Positions 1 through 5,671 of a DNA stretch of 7,136 nucleotides are shown in pieces. The stretch comes from Firmicutes bacterium CAG:110 (lineage in GTDB: Bacteria; Bacillota; Clostridia; Oscillospirales; Oscillospiraceae), in NCBI GenBank assembly GCA_000434635.1, contig HF988093.1:8461-15596 (forward strand). The letters run 5' to 3'. Both the position numbers and the translations under genes were made by a program. How positions within the stretch are numbered: the first letter of the stretch is position 1; the number at the start of each line of letters is the position of its first letter. Under the pieces are notes generated by a model. The model had not been told where the DNA came from, searched no databases, and was given only the letters and a program-made list of their open reading frames with translations.

Positions 1-9
1 AGCCGACAG

Positions 10-175
10 TAGGGAAGCTCTGACGAGATCGGCAAGAGCTGTGAGCGGGGGATTTTTCGGCCAATCGAGCTATCGAAGACGGAGAAATACTTTGTGTATT
101 TCCCGCTTTCGATACCGAAGAGTGGACGGAAAAGATCCGCTCACAGCCGCAGATGATCTCGCCAGAGTTTCCCTA
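10..175. repeat. Long palindromic (foldback, MITE-like) element downstream of htrA
   Basis: The stretch folds almost end to end. The outer arms 10-30 and 155-175 are inverted repeats matching at 19 of 21 positions, with ends tagggaagctctg and cagagtttcccta. A second arm pair, 38-48 and 137-147, is a perfect 11-bp inverted repeat (gctgtgagcgg). The core 71-90 pairs with 96-114 as two 7-bp helices (TATCGAA/TTCGATA and GAAATAC/GTATTTC) around the loop tttgt. A TA dinucleotide sits at each end (10-11, 174-175), compatible with a TA target duplication as made by mariner/IS630-type transposases. No transposase or plausible ORF lies inside, so it would be non-autonomous. It starts 6 bp past the htrA stop codon and would lie in the htrA 3' untranslated region, where it could also end transcription or protect mRNA. 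The structure is read directly; the mobile origin is inferred. Confidence 0.75.
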
Positions 176-181
176 AAGTTG

Positions 182-1441
182 CTATCCTTTGTCCTCTGTG
201 ACGGTGAGGGAGACGCGGTATTGCTTACCGCTGCGGTAGATCACGACCTCCACCGTGTCGCCCACGTCCAGATTGTAGACCGCGCCGTTCAGGGCGTCCA
301 TGGTGGTCACATTGGTTCCGTTGACGCTGAGGAGAATGTCGCCTTCTTCAATGCCCTTGGCGGCGGCGTCGCTGCTGCGGTCAACGTTGGTGATATACAG
401 CCCGGCGGGGAGCCGGTAGTAATACTGGTCGAAAGAGGACAGGGACTCCCCCTCCAGACCCAGCGTGGGCCGGCCGGAGACGTAGCCCTGAGAGATCAGC
501 TGCTCTGCCACCTCCTTCACGGTGGAGCTGGGAATGGCGAAGCCCAGACCCTCCACACCGGCGGAGTCGGTGAACGCGCCGATCTTCATGGTGTTGATGC
601 CGATGACCTGACCGTAGCAGTTGATGAGCGGGCCGCCGGAGTTGCCGGAATTCAGGGCGGCATTGGTCTGGATCAGGGTCATGGTGCGCCCGTCCATATC
701 CGTGTCCCGCCCGATGCCGGAGATGATGCCGTCGGTGTAAGTGCCCCGGAATTTGACGCCCAGCGGGTCGCCGATGGCGACCACGGTGTCGCCCACCCGG
801 AGGGAATCGGAATCCCCGAACTGCGCCGGGGTCAGACCCGTCGTGTCTATGTGCAGCACCGCAAGGTCGGACACGGAATCAGCGCCCACCAGCATGGCGG
901 GCAGCGTCCGGCCGTCCGTCAGCTGCGCCGTGATGGAGATACCGTTTTCTACCACATGGCAGTTGGTCACGATGTACCCGTCCTCCGTCAGGATCACGCC
1001 GGTGCCGGTGGCGGTTGTGCCCTGACCGGTGCTGGTGACGGATACCACGGAGTCGATGTTCCGGCTGTAGATCTCCTGGAGGGACAGCGCGCCCTCGGCA
1101 GGAACGTTATCCACGCCCTGGGGGCATTTCTGCAAGTCGATGGTGGGGCTGTCCTCCCCGAGGGGGGCGTCAACGGATTCCGTGGGAAATGTGGCGGCTT
1201 CCGTAGGCAGTGCCGCCGCGCCGGTGGCGAAGGAAATGGACTGCTCGCTTTCCCGCCGGGTGTTCAGTTTCTGGAACAGCCGCACGTTTAGAACGCCCAG
1301 AACCGTGATGATGCCGCACAGAAAGATGATCAGGATCAGCAGCAGCGCCACGGTGCCGCCATGGCTTTTCGGCGGCTCGGTACGGCCTGTGCCGTACACG
1401 CTGTCGTCCCATGGATGGTTATTATTCTTACGTTCGTCCAT
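182..1441 (-). CDS. htrA: HtrA/DegP-like membrane-anchored serine protease with one PDZ domain
   Basis: Trypsin-like protease of the HtrA (S1C) family, expected to degrade or refold damaged proteins on the outer face of the membrane. The 419 residues comprise a short charged cytoplasmic N-terminus (1-28), one transmembrane helix (about 29-52), a Pro/Thr/Glu-rich linker (about 60-110), the protease domain (about 118-315) and a single PDZ domain (about 324-415) with a GLYI peptide-binding loop at 347-350. The catalytic triad is complete: H162 in TNCHVV, D192 in SDLAVL and S268 in GNSGGP. Length and layout match Gram-positive HtrA proteins. The ATG is supported by GAGGT at 1448-1452 on the minus strand, 6 bases upstream. 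It lies 57 bp behind the kinase gene with no clear promoter between, so it is probably co-transcribed with the two-component pair. That recalls the Bacillus CssRS-htrA secretion-stress link, although orthology to CssRS is not shown here. Confidence 0.95.
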   Translation of the reverse strand: MDERKNNNHPWDDSVYGTGRTEPPKSHGGTVALLLILIIFLCGIITVLGVLNVRLFQKLNTRRESEQSISFATGAAALPTEAATFPTESVDAPLGEDSPTIDLQKCPQGVDNVPAEGALSLQEIYSRNIDSVVSVTSTGQGTTATGTGVILTEDGYIVTNCHVVENGISITAQLTDGRTLPAMLVGADSVSDLAVLHIDTTGLTPAQFGDSDSLRVGDTVVAIGDPLGVKFRGTYTDGIISGIGRDTDMDGRTMTLIQTNAALNSGNSGGPLINCYGQVIGINTMKIGAFTDSAGVEGLGFAIPSSTVKEVAEQLISQGYVSGRPTLGLEGESLSSFDQYYYRLPAGLYITNVDRSSDAAAKGIEEGDILLSVNGTNVTTMDALNGAVYNLDVGDTVEVVIYRSGKQYRVSLTVTEDKG

Positions 1442-1464
1442 ATCGTTACCTCGAAAAAGGGTCC

Positions 1465-1502
1465 TTAGGAAGCTCTTGCCGATTTATTCAGAGTTTCCTT
1501 AA
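1465..1502. repeat. Miniature copy of the palindromic repeat between kinase gene and htrA
   Basis: A 38-bp inverted repeat with ends ttaggaagctct (1465-1476) and agagtttccttaa (1490-1502). Its reverse complement over 1471-1498 matches bases 13-40 of the large palindrome at 24 of 28 positions, including the uninterrupted block atcggcaagagct, so the two are related. Its right end supplies the TAA stop codon of the histidine kinase gene (1499-1501). Read on the minus strand it forms a GGAA-CTCT/AGAG-TTCC hairpin, followed about 8 bases later by five Ts. It could therefore act as a weak attenuator between the kinase and protease genes. Because the unit is itself palindromic, its orientation relative to the large copy is ambiguous. 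Confidence 0.7.
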
Positions 1503-2923
1503 TTCACCAGCGGCATGGTGAAGGTAAATTCGGTTTTCCCGTCCTTGGAGCTGACGGAAATATCCTCGCCGTGGCTGCATACGATCGTCTTCACAATGTA
1601 CAGACCCAATCCCCAGCCGTCCCGGTTCTGGGAGCGGGATTTGTCCAGCTTGTGGAACCGGTCGAATACCAACGGCAGCTCGTCCGGCGGGATGGTCTCG
1701 CCGTCGTTGGAGACGGAGACGTAAGCCTTGCTGCCGCCCTCTTTGATGCGCAGCCCCAGATTGCCCCCGTCGGGGCAGAACTTCACGGCGTTGTCGATGA
1801 GATTGTAAATGACCTGCGTGATGTAGTCCGGGTTCGCCATGGTGTACACCGGGTGCTCCGGCATATCCACGTTGACGTTCAGGTGCTTGTCGTTGATCTT
1901 CTTCTCGAAGGTGATGAGCACCTGCCCGGCGCATTCCTCAAGGTCGAAGTGCATCTTCTTTTCCTCGGGGATGCCGCCCTCTTTTTGCAGCTGGGAGATG
2001 TCCAGCATACTGCGCACGAGACGGCTTAAGCGCTTCGTCTCGTCGGAGACGATGTGCAGGTAATGCTCCCGCTTGTCTTCCGGGATGGTGCCGTCCAGAA
2101 TGCCGTCCACGTAGCCGGAAATGGTGGTCATGGGGGTCTTCAGCTCGTGGGAGACGTTGGCGACGAATTCCTGACGTCGGTACTCGCTCTTTTGCAGGGA
2201 GGCTGCCATGTTATTGAAGGCGACGGCCACTTCCTCCATTTCCTCGGAGTAATCGTCGTCCAGCCGTACCCGGGCTTCCAGATCGCCGTGGCCGAAGGCG
2301 TTGGCGGTTTTCGCCAGCTCTTTCAGCGGGCGGCTCTCCCGTCGGGCAAAGGCAGTGACCGCCAGCACGGAGATCAGCACCACGAACAGCGCCGCGGTGA
2401 GGAAGATGTTGGAGATCTTATTCATGATCTGGGTGATGTCATTGGCTGGTGTGGAGACCAGCACGATGCCCCCCGCGTTCCCGTCCACGAGAATGGGGCG
2501 GGAGACCATGTAGCGGCGGTCGGAGTACAGGCCGTTGATGACCCCGGTGGCGGTGTCGCCGCCGCTGCGAATGACCTTTTGCAGATACGCCTGATTCAGC
2601 TGCAAGCCCTGATGCTCACAGCCGGAGGGAGCGTCGGAGCAGAGCACCACGTTCCCCTCGCTGTCGCAGACCACGGCGTCGGCGCCGGATACCTGAGAGG
2701 CCACGGTCAGGTTCAGCTGAAACGACCGGTTGTACATTCCGCCGTTGTTAAAATAGGCGGCGGCCAGTTCCGCGATGGTGTCCGCGTTCTGCTGTAATCC
2801 GGAGACGGTGGTGTCCGTGAGGAACTGGTTGACCTTTATCTGAAAGGACGCACCCAGAATGGTCATGGCCACCAGCAGGATCGCCGCGGCGGTGAAAAAG
2901 CTGCGGCCGAAGCTACTTTTCAT
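1499..2923 (-). CDS. Sensor histidine kinase, membrane-bound (HAMP-HisKA-HATPase_c)
   Basis: Sensor kinase partner of the response regulator encoded just upstream. The 474 residues comprise transmembrane helix 1 (about 11-29), an extracytoplasmic sensor region (about 30-170), transmembrane helix 2 (about 172-193), a HAMP linker (about 194-247), a HisKA dimerisation domain with phospho-accepting H259 in SHELKTP, and an ATPase domain with N box NLIDNAVKF (374-382), G1 region NDGETI (406-411), F box DRFHKLD (421-427) and G2 box GWGLGL (436-441). In the G1 box a threonine (T410) stands where the second glycine is usual, a variant I believe occurs in other Gram-positive kinases. The sensor region carries three cysteines (C86, C95, C102). 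I chose ATG 2923 over an in-frame ATG at 2977 because the latter lies inside the regulator gene, whereas 2923 follows the regulator stop by 2 bp and has GAGGTG 8 bases upstream. The signal sensed is unknown; with htrA downstream, envelope or secretion stress is a reasonable inference. Confidence 0.94.
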   Translation of the reverse strand: MKSSFGRSFFTAAAILLVAMTILGASFQIKVNQFLTDTTVSGLQQNADTIAELAAAYFNNGGMYNRSFQLNLTVASQVSGADAVVCDSEGNVVLCSDAPSGCEHQGLQLNQAYLQKVIRSGGDTATGVINGLYSDRRYMVSRPILVDGNAGGIVLVSTPANDITQIMNKISNIFLTAALFVVLISVLAVTAFARRESRPLKELAKTANAFGHGDLEARVRLDDDYSEEMEEVAVAFNNMAASLQKSEYRRQEFVANVSHELKTPMTTISGYVDGILDGTIPEDKREHYLHIVSDETKRLSRLVRSMLDISQLQKEGGIPEEKKMHFDLEECAGQVLITFEKKINDKHLNVNVDMPEHPVYTMANPDYITQVIYNLIDNAVKFCPDGGNLGLRIKEGGSKAYVSVSNDGETIPPDELPLVFDRFHKLDKSRSQNRDGWGLGLYIVKTIVCSHGEDISVSSKDGKTEFTFTMPLVN

Positions 2924-2925
2924 GC

Positions 2926-3612
2926 TTACAGCACCTCGAATTTGTACCCGACACCCCAGACGGTTTTCAGGCTCCACTGGTCGCTGACGCCCTCCAGCTT
3001 CTCACGCAGCCGCTTTACGTGAACGTCCACGGTGCGGGAGTCGCCGAAGTAGTCGAAGCCCCATACCTCGTCCAGCAGCTGGTTGCGGGTGTAGACCCGG
3101 TTGGGAGAGGAAGCGAGGTAATAAAGCAGCTCCATCTCCTTGGGGGGCGTATCCACCTTCTTGCCGTCTACGGTCAGCTCGAAAGCGTCCATGTCGATGA
3201 TCAGCTTGTCGAACACAAGCCGCCGCGCCTTTTTCTCCGCGGCCACGCCGGAGGTGCGCCGCAGAACCGCCTCGATTCGGGCAAGCACTTCCTTCATTTC
3301 AAAGGGCTTGGTGATGTAGTCGTCCGCGCCGGTTTTCAAGCCCATGACCTTGGACTCAGTGTCGCCCTTGGCGGTGAGCATGATGATGGGGGTCTGGGCT
3401 TCGGCACGGATGGCCTTGCACACCGACCAGCCGTCCATCACGGGCATCATCACGTCCAGCAGCACCAGATCGGGCTTGATGGCGCGGAATTTGGCAAGAC
3501 CCTGTCCGCCGTCCGCCGCCACGGTGACGGCGTAGCCCTCCTTCTCCAGATACATTTGCAGCAGCTCCGCAATGTTGCGGTCATCCTCTACGATCAAAAC
3601 GGAAACAGCCAT
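2926..3612 (-). CDS. OmpR/PhoB-family response regulator
   Basis: DNA-binding response regulator of 228 residues. The receiver domain (about 1-115) has the acidic pocket D10-D11, phospho-accepting D53 in LLDVMMP, the switch threonine T80 and conserved K102 in TKPF. A winged helix-turn-helix domain of the OmpR C-terminal type follows (about 130-226), with RTVDVHVKRLREKL as recognition helix and a GVGYKF wing. Length is typical of the family. The ATG start is preceded by GGGAGG (3622-3627, minus strand) at 9 bases. It is the first gene of the minus-strand operon: its TAA stop is 2 bp before the kinase start, so the two are almost certainly translated from one mRNA, with htrA next. The promoter upstream carries tandem hexamers of the kind this family binds, which suggests autoregulation. 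Family-level sequence cannot separate a PhoP-, CssR- or VanR-like role. Confidence 0.96.
   Translation of the reverse strand: MAVSVLIVEDDRNIAELLQMYLEKEGYAVTVAADGGQGLAKFRAIKPDLVLLDVMMPVMDGWSVCKAIRAEAQTPIIMLTAKGDTESKVMGLKTGADDYITKPFEMKEVLARIEAVLRRTSGVAAEKKARRLVFDKLIIDMDAFELTVDGKKVDTPPKEMELLYYLASSPNRVYTRNQLLDEVWGFDYFGDSRTVDVHVKRLREKLEGVSDQWSLKTVWGVGYKFEVL
2932..2937 (-). promoter_or_regulatory. Ribosome binding site of the histidine kinase gene
   Basis: On the minus strand, GAGGTG lies within the last codons of the response regulator gene, 8 bases before the ATG at 2923. This decides the kinase start: the further-upstream ATG at 2977 would make the two genes overlap by 52 bases. The arrangement implies translational coupling of regulator and kinase. 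Confidence 0.8.
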
Positions 3613-3660
3613 GATTATTTTCCTCCCAATCCAATTTCTCTATAATTTCCCTTTTTCCTT

Positions 3661-3691
3661 ATTATAGCGAGAATTTCCGTTTTCTAGTGAA
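3661..3691 (-). promoter_or_regulatory. Promoter of the regulator-kinase-htrA operon
   Basis: On the minus strand a perfect TATAAT (3661-3666) is preceded, after a 19-base spacer, by TTCACT (3686-3691), a 4-of-6 match to the -35 consensus. The spacer is longer and the -35 weaker than ideal, as expected for a promoter needing an activator. The A/T-rich region on to the ribosome binding site fits an untranslated leader of about 40 bases. A second TTATAG (3640-3645) could be an alternative -10. Confidence 0.6.
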
Positions 3692-3702
3692 CAAATTGTA
3701 AA
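3686..3702 (-). promoter_or_regulatory. Direct-repeat operator, PhoP-box-like
   Basis: On the minus strand TTTACA (3702-3697) and TTCACT (3691-3686) form a tandem repeat with a 5-base gap, i.e. an 11-base period. OmpR/PhoB-family regulators of Gram-positive bacteria bind tandem TT-AC- hexamers with this period. The downstream hexamer coincides with the candidate -35 box of the operon that encodes such a regulator, which suggests autoregulation. Only two hexamers are clear, so this is a candidate site. Confidence 0.45.
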
Positions 3703-3738
3703 GACTTCCACCCCAATTTATGAACGGACAAGTTGCAC

Positions 3739-3767
3739 TTGAAAATCCGGCGCTTTGCGGGTATGAT
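3739..3767 (+). promoter_or_regulatory. Sigma-A promoter of uppP
   Basis: TTGAAA (3739-3744), a 17-base spacer, then TATGAT (3762-3767): each hexamer differs from consensus by one or two bases and the spacing is ideal. Transcription would start near 3774, giving a leader of about 55 bases that contains the GC-rich hairpin. It is divergent from the minus-strand operon promoter; the two -10 boxes are about 95 bp apart. Confidence 0.75.
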
Positions 3768-3780
3768 AGGGGCGGAAAAC

Positions 3781-3805
3781 CGGGGGACTGCCAACGTTTC
3801 CCCCG
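3781..3805 (+). other. GC-rich hairpin in the uppP leader
   Basis: CGGGGGA (3781-3787) and TCCCCCG (3799-3805) form a perfect 7-bp inverted repeat around an 11-base loop, ending 9 bases before the AAGGAG ribosome binding site. No U-run follows, so it is not a standard terminator. It may influence mRNA stability or translation of uppP. Confidence 0.5.
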
Positions 3806-3814
3806 AGCTGAAAG

Positions 3815-3820
3815 AAGGAG
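3815..3820 (+). promoter_or_regulatory. Ribosome binding site of uppP
   Basis: AAGGAG sits 9 bases before ATG 3830 and 6 bases before an in-frame TTG at 3827. Because ATG is the stronger codon and the spacing is good, ATG 3830 is the preferred start; the alternative adds only one residue. Confidence 0.7.
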
Positions 3821-3829
3821 ACTGATTTG

Positions 3830-4660
3830 ATGGAACTGTTAAAAGCCGTGCTTTTCGGCATTGTGGAGGGTGTCACGGAGTGGCTGCCAATTTCCTCCAC
3901 GGGACATCTGATTTTACTGAACGAATTCATTACCCTGAACGTTTCCGACGAATTCCGGAGCATGTTCGACGTGGTCATCCAGCTGGGGGCGATTCTGGCC
4001 GTGATCGTCCTGTTCTTCCATAAGCTCAACCCGTTCTCTCCCCGGAAGACGGAAGGGGAGAAAAAGCAGACATGGCAGCTGTGGTTCAAGGTCATTGCCG
4101 CCATCATCCCCTCGGGCATCGTGGGCGTGCTGTTTGACGACTGGATGGAAGCCCACTTCCATAACGCCACCGTGGTCTCCATCGCGCTGATCGTCTACGG
4201 CGTGGCCTTCATTCTGGTGGAGCGGCGCAACGCCCGCCGCGTGGGGGGAAAGACGGTGGAGGACGTGTACGCCATCGACTATAAGACCGCCCTGCTCATT
4301 GGCTGCTTCCAGTGCCTGAGCCTGATCCCCGGTACCTCCCGTTCCGGCTCCACTATTCTGGGCGCAATCCTCATCGGCGTGGGACGCAGCGCCGGCGCGG
4401 AATTCTCCTTCTTCATGGCCATCCCCACCATGCTGGGGGCGTCCGCCATCAAGGGGCTGAAGTTCCTGCTCAGCGGCGTCGCCGCCACCGGCACAGAGAT
4501 CGGCGTGCTGATCGTGGGGTGCGTGGTGTCGTTTGTGGTGAGCCTGCTCGTCATCCGGGGGCTGATGGAATATGTGCGGAGGCACTCCTTCTCCGCCTTC
4601 GGCGTTTACCGCATCATCCTGGGCGTGGTGGTGCTGGTTTACTTCGCGCTGGCGGGCTAA
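3830..4660 (+). CDS. uppP: Undecaprenyl-diphosphatase (UppP/BacA family)
   Basis: Integral membrane phosphatase that converts undecaprenyl diphosphate to undecaprenyl phosphate, recycling the lipid carrier for peptidoglycan and other wall polymers; overexpression of the family confers bacitracin resistance. The 276 residues match the family length. Both signature regions are present: EGVTEWLPISSTGHL (13-27) with acidic residues E13 and E17, S22/S23 and H26, and PGTSRSGST (167-175) with R171, which together form the active site in characterised homologues. The rest is a series of hydrophobic segments, including 46-63, 86-102, 113-130, 151-165, 176-200, 223-242 and 258-274, in keeping with a polytopic protein. 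It is divergently transcribed from the two-component/htrA operon and appears monocistronic, since nfnA has its own promoter. The start was chosen at ATG 3830 over TTG 3827. Confidence 0.96.
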   Translation: MELLKAVLFGIVEGVTEWLPISSTGHLILLNEFITLNVSDEFRSMFDVVIQLGAILAVIVLFFHKLNPFSPRKTEGEKKQTWQLWFKVIAAIIPSGIVGVLFDDWMEAHFHNATVVSIALIVYGVAFILVERRNARRVGGKTVEDVYAIDYKTALLIGCFQCLSLIPGTSRSGSTILGAILIGVGRSAGAEFSFFMAIPTMLGASAIKGLKFLLSGVAATGTEIGVLIVGCVVSFVVSLLVIRGLMEYVRRHSFSAFGVYRIILGVVVLVYFALAG

Positions 4661-4713
4661 GTGACATGTTTCGGGTTTTGTAAGCATTTTCCACAAAAAA
4701 GGAACATTCTCAT

Positions 4714-4742
4714 TTGACAAAATACCCCGAACGCTTTATAAT
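4714..4742 (+). promoter_or_regulatory. Fully consensus sigma-A promoter of nfnAB
   Basis: TTGACA (4714-4719), exactly 17 bases, then TATAAT (4737-4742): a perfect match to the housekeeping consensus. Transcription should start near 4749, leaving a leader of about 54 bases with a weak GATAG/CTATC inverted repeat (4749-4753, 4766-4770). The promoter predicts strong, largely constitutive expression of nfnAB. The preceding stretch from the uppP stop (4661-4713) shows only a weak A/T inverted repeat (TTTTGT 4676-4681, ACAAAA 4693-4698) and no convincing terminator. Confidence 0.9.
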
Positions 4743-4802
4743 GAATCCGATAGGTGTGTGTGACTCTATCCCCTGAAAAATCTGAAAAGGACGGATTAGA
4801 AC

Positions 4803-5657
4803 ATGTATAAAATCGTTCGCAAGCAGGAGCTGAATGCTTCCGTCACCCTGATGGAGATCGAAGCGCCCTTTGTCGCACGTAAGGCAAAGGCCGGTCAGTT
4901 CATCATTTTCCGCATCGACGAGATGGGAGAGCGTGTTCCCCTGACCATCGCCGGTTATGACCGGGAAAAAGGTACCGTTACCATTATCTTCCAGAAGGTC
5001 GGCTTCTCCACCAACGCCTTGGGTGCGCTGAAGGAAGGCGACTACATCCACGACTTTGTAGGCCCCTTGGGCAAGCCCACCCCCGTGGAGGGCAAGAAGA
5101 AGGTCTGCGTGGTCGGCGGCGGCGTGGGCTGCGCCATCGCCCTGCCCTCTGCCAAGGCGTTCAAGGAAGCCGGTGCGGAAGTGACCGTTATCGTCGGTTT
5201 CCGCAGCAAGGACATCGTCATTCTGGAGGACGAGTTCAAGGCAGCAGCCGACCGGCTGATCCTTATGACCGACGACGGTACTTACGGCCGTCACGGTCTG
5301 GTCACCCAGCCCCTGCAGGAGCTGCTGGAGGCCGGTGAGACCTTCGACGAGGTGCTGGCCATCGGCCCCGTGCCCATGATGAAGTTCGTATGCAGAACCA
5401 CCCAGCCCTTCGGCGTCCATACCATGGTTTCCCTGAACCCCATCATGGTGGACGGCACTGGCATGTGCGGCGGCTGCCGCGTCACTGTCGGCGGCGAGAC
5501 CAAGTTCGCCTGCGTGGACGGCCCCGAATTCGACGGCCATCTGGTGGACTTCGCCGAGCTGACCAGCCGCAACGGCACCTACCGTGACCGGGAGGCCGAG
5601 GTCAAAGAGAACCACGTCTGCCGCATTGAGTCCATGGGCAAGGCCCTGATCAAATAA
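4803..5657 (+). CDS. nfnA: NfnA: FAD/NAD-binding [2Fe-2S] subunit of ferredoxin:NADP+ oxidoreductase
   Basis: Small subunit (284 residues) of the cytoplasmic NADH-dependent reduced ferredoxin:NADP+ oxidoreductase, the electron-bifurcating NfnAB complex known from Clostridium kluyveri and Thermotoga; it handles the NADH side. It belongs to the ferredoxin-NADP reductase/PyrK-like fold: an N-terminal FAD-binding barrel (about 1-95) with RVPLTIA (44-50), a nucleotide-binding domain (about 100-215) with GGGVGCAIALP (105-115), and a C-terminal [2Fe-2S] region with C222, C225 and C237. Aligned to the PyrK pattern Cx4Cx2C, the first cysteine is replaced by D217, as reported for NfnA. A ribosome binding site AAAGGA (4786-4791) lies 11 bases before the ATG. 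It is followed after 14 bp by nfnB. Databases often call such proteins sulfide/dihydroorotate dehydrogenase-like; the NfnB partner and no pyrD nearby favour NfnA. Confidence 0.9.
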   Translation: MYKIVRKQELNASVTLMEIEAPFVARKAKAGQFIIFRIDEMGERVPLTIAGYDREKGTVTIIFQKVGFSTNALGALKEGDYIHDFVGPLGKPTPVEGKKKVCVVGGGVGCAIALPSAKAFKEAGAEVTVIVGFRSKDIVILEDEFKAAADRLILMTDDGTYGRHGLVTQPLQELLEAGETFDEVLAIGPVPMMKFVCRTTQPFGVHTMVSLNPIMVDGTGMCGGCRVTVGGETKFACVDGPEFDGHLVDFAELTSRNGTYRDREAEVKENHVCRIESMGKALIK

Positions 5658-5671
5658 GGAGGTAATGCAAA

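Noticed and set aside
10..175. CRISPR array or tRNA/rRNA gene within the palindromic region
   Set aside because: There are inverted arms but no regularly spaced direct repeats, and no cloverleaf with a T-loop GTTCGA-type motif or CCA end.
41..1291. Open frame of 416 codons on the plus strand opposite htrA
   Set aside because: Begins inside the palindrome and is a compositional shadow of htrA, which has an intact catalytic triad and PDZ domain.
2924..2977. N-terminal 18-codon extension of the histidine kinase gene
   Set aside because: It overlaps the end of the response regulator gene; the ATG at 2923 has a well-spaced GAGGTG and the usual short N-terminus before the first membrane helix.
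3718..4182. Open frame of 154 codons on the minus strand at the start of uppP
   Set aside because: Antisense to uppP signature motifs and overlaps the uppP promoter; no domain seen.
4676..4698. Terminator after uppP
   Set aside because: Only a 6-bp A/T-rich inverted repeat (TTTTGT/ACAAAA) with no GC stem and no T-run after it.
4710..5615. Open frame of 301 codons on the minus strand opposite nfnA
   Set aside because: Antisense to a clear NfnA gene, low-complexity His/Gly/Asp/Val composition, and it would run through the consensus nfnAB promoter.
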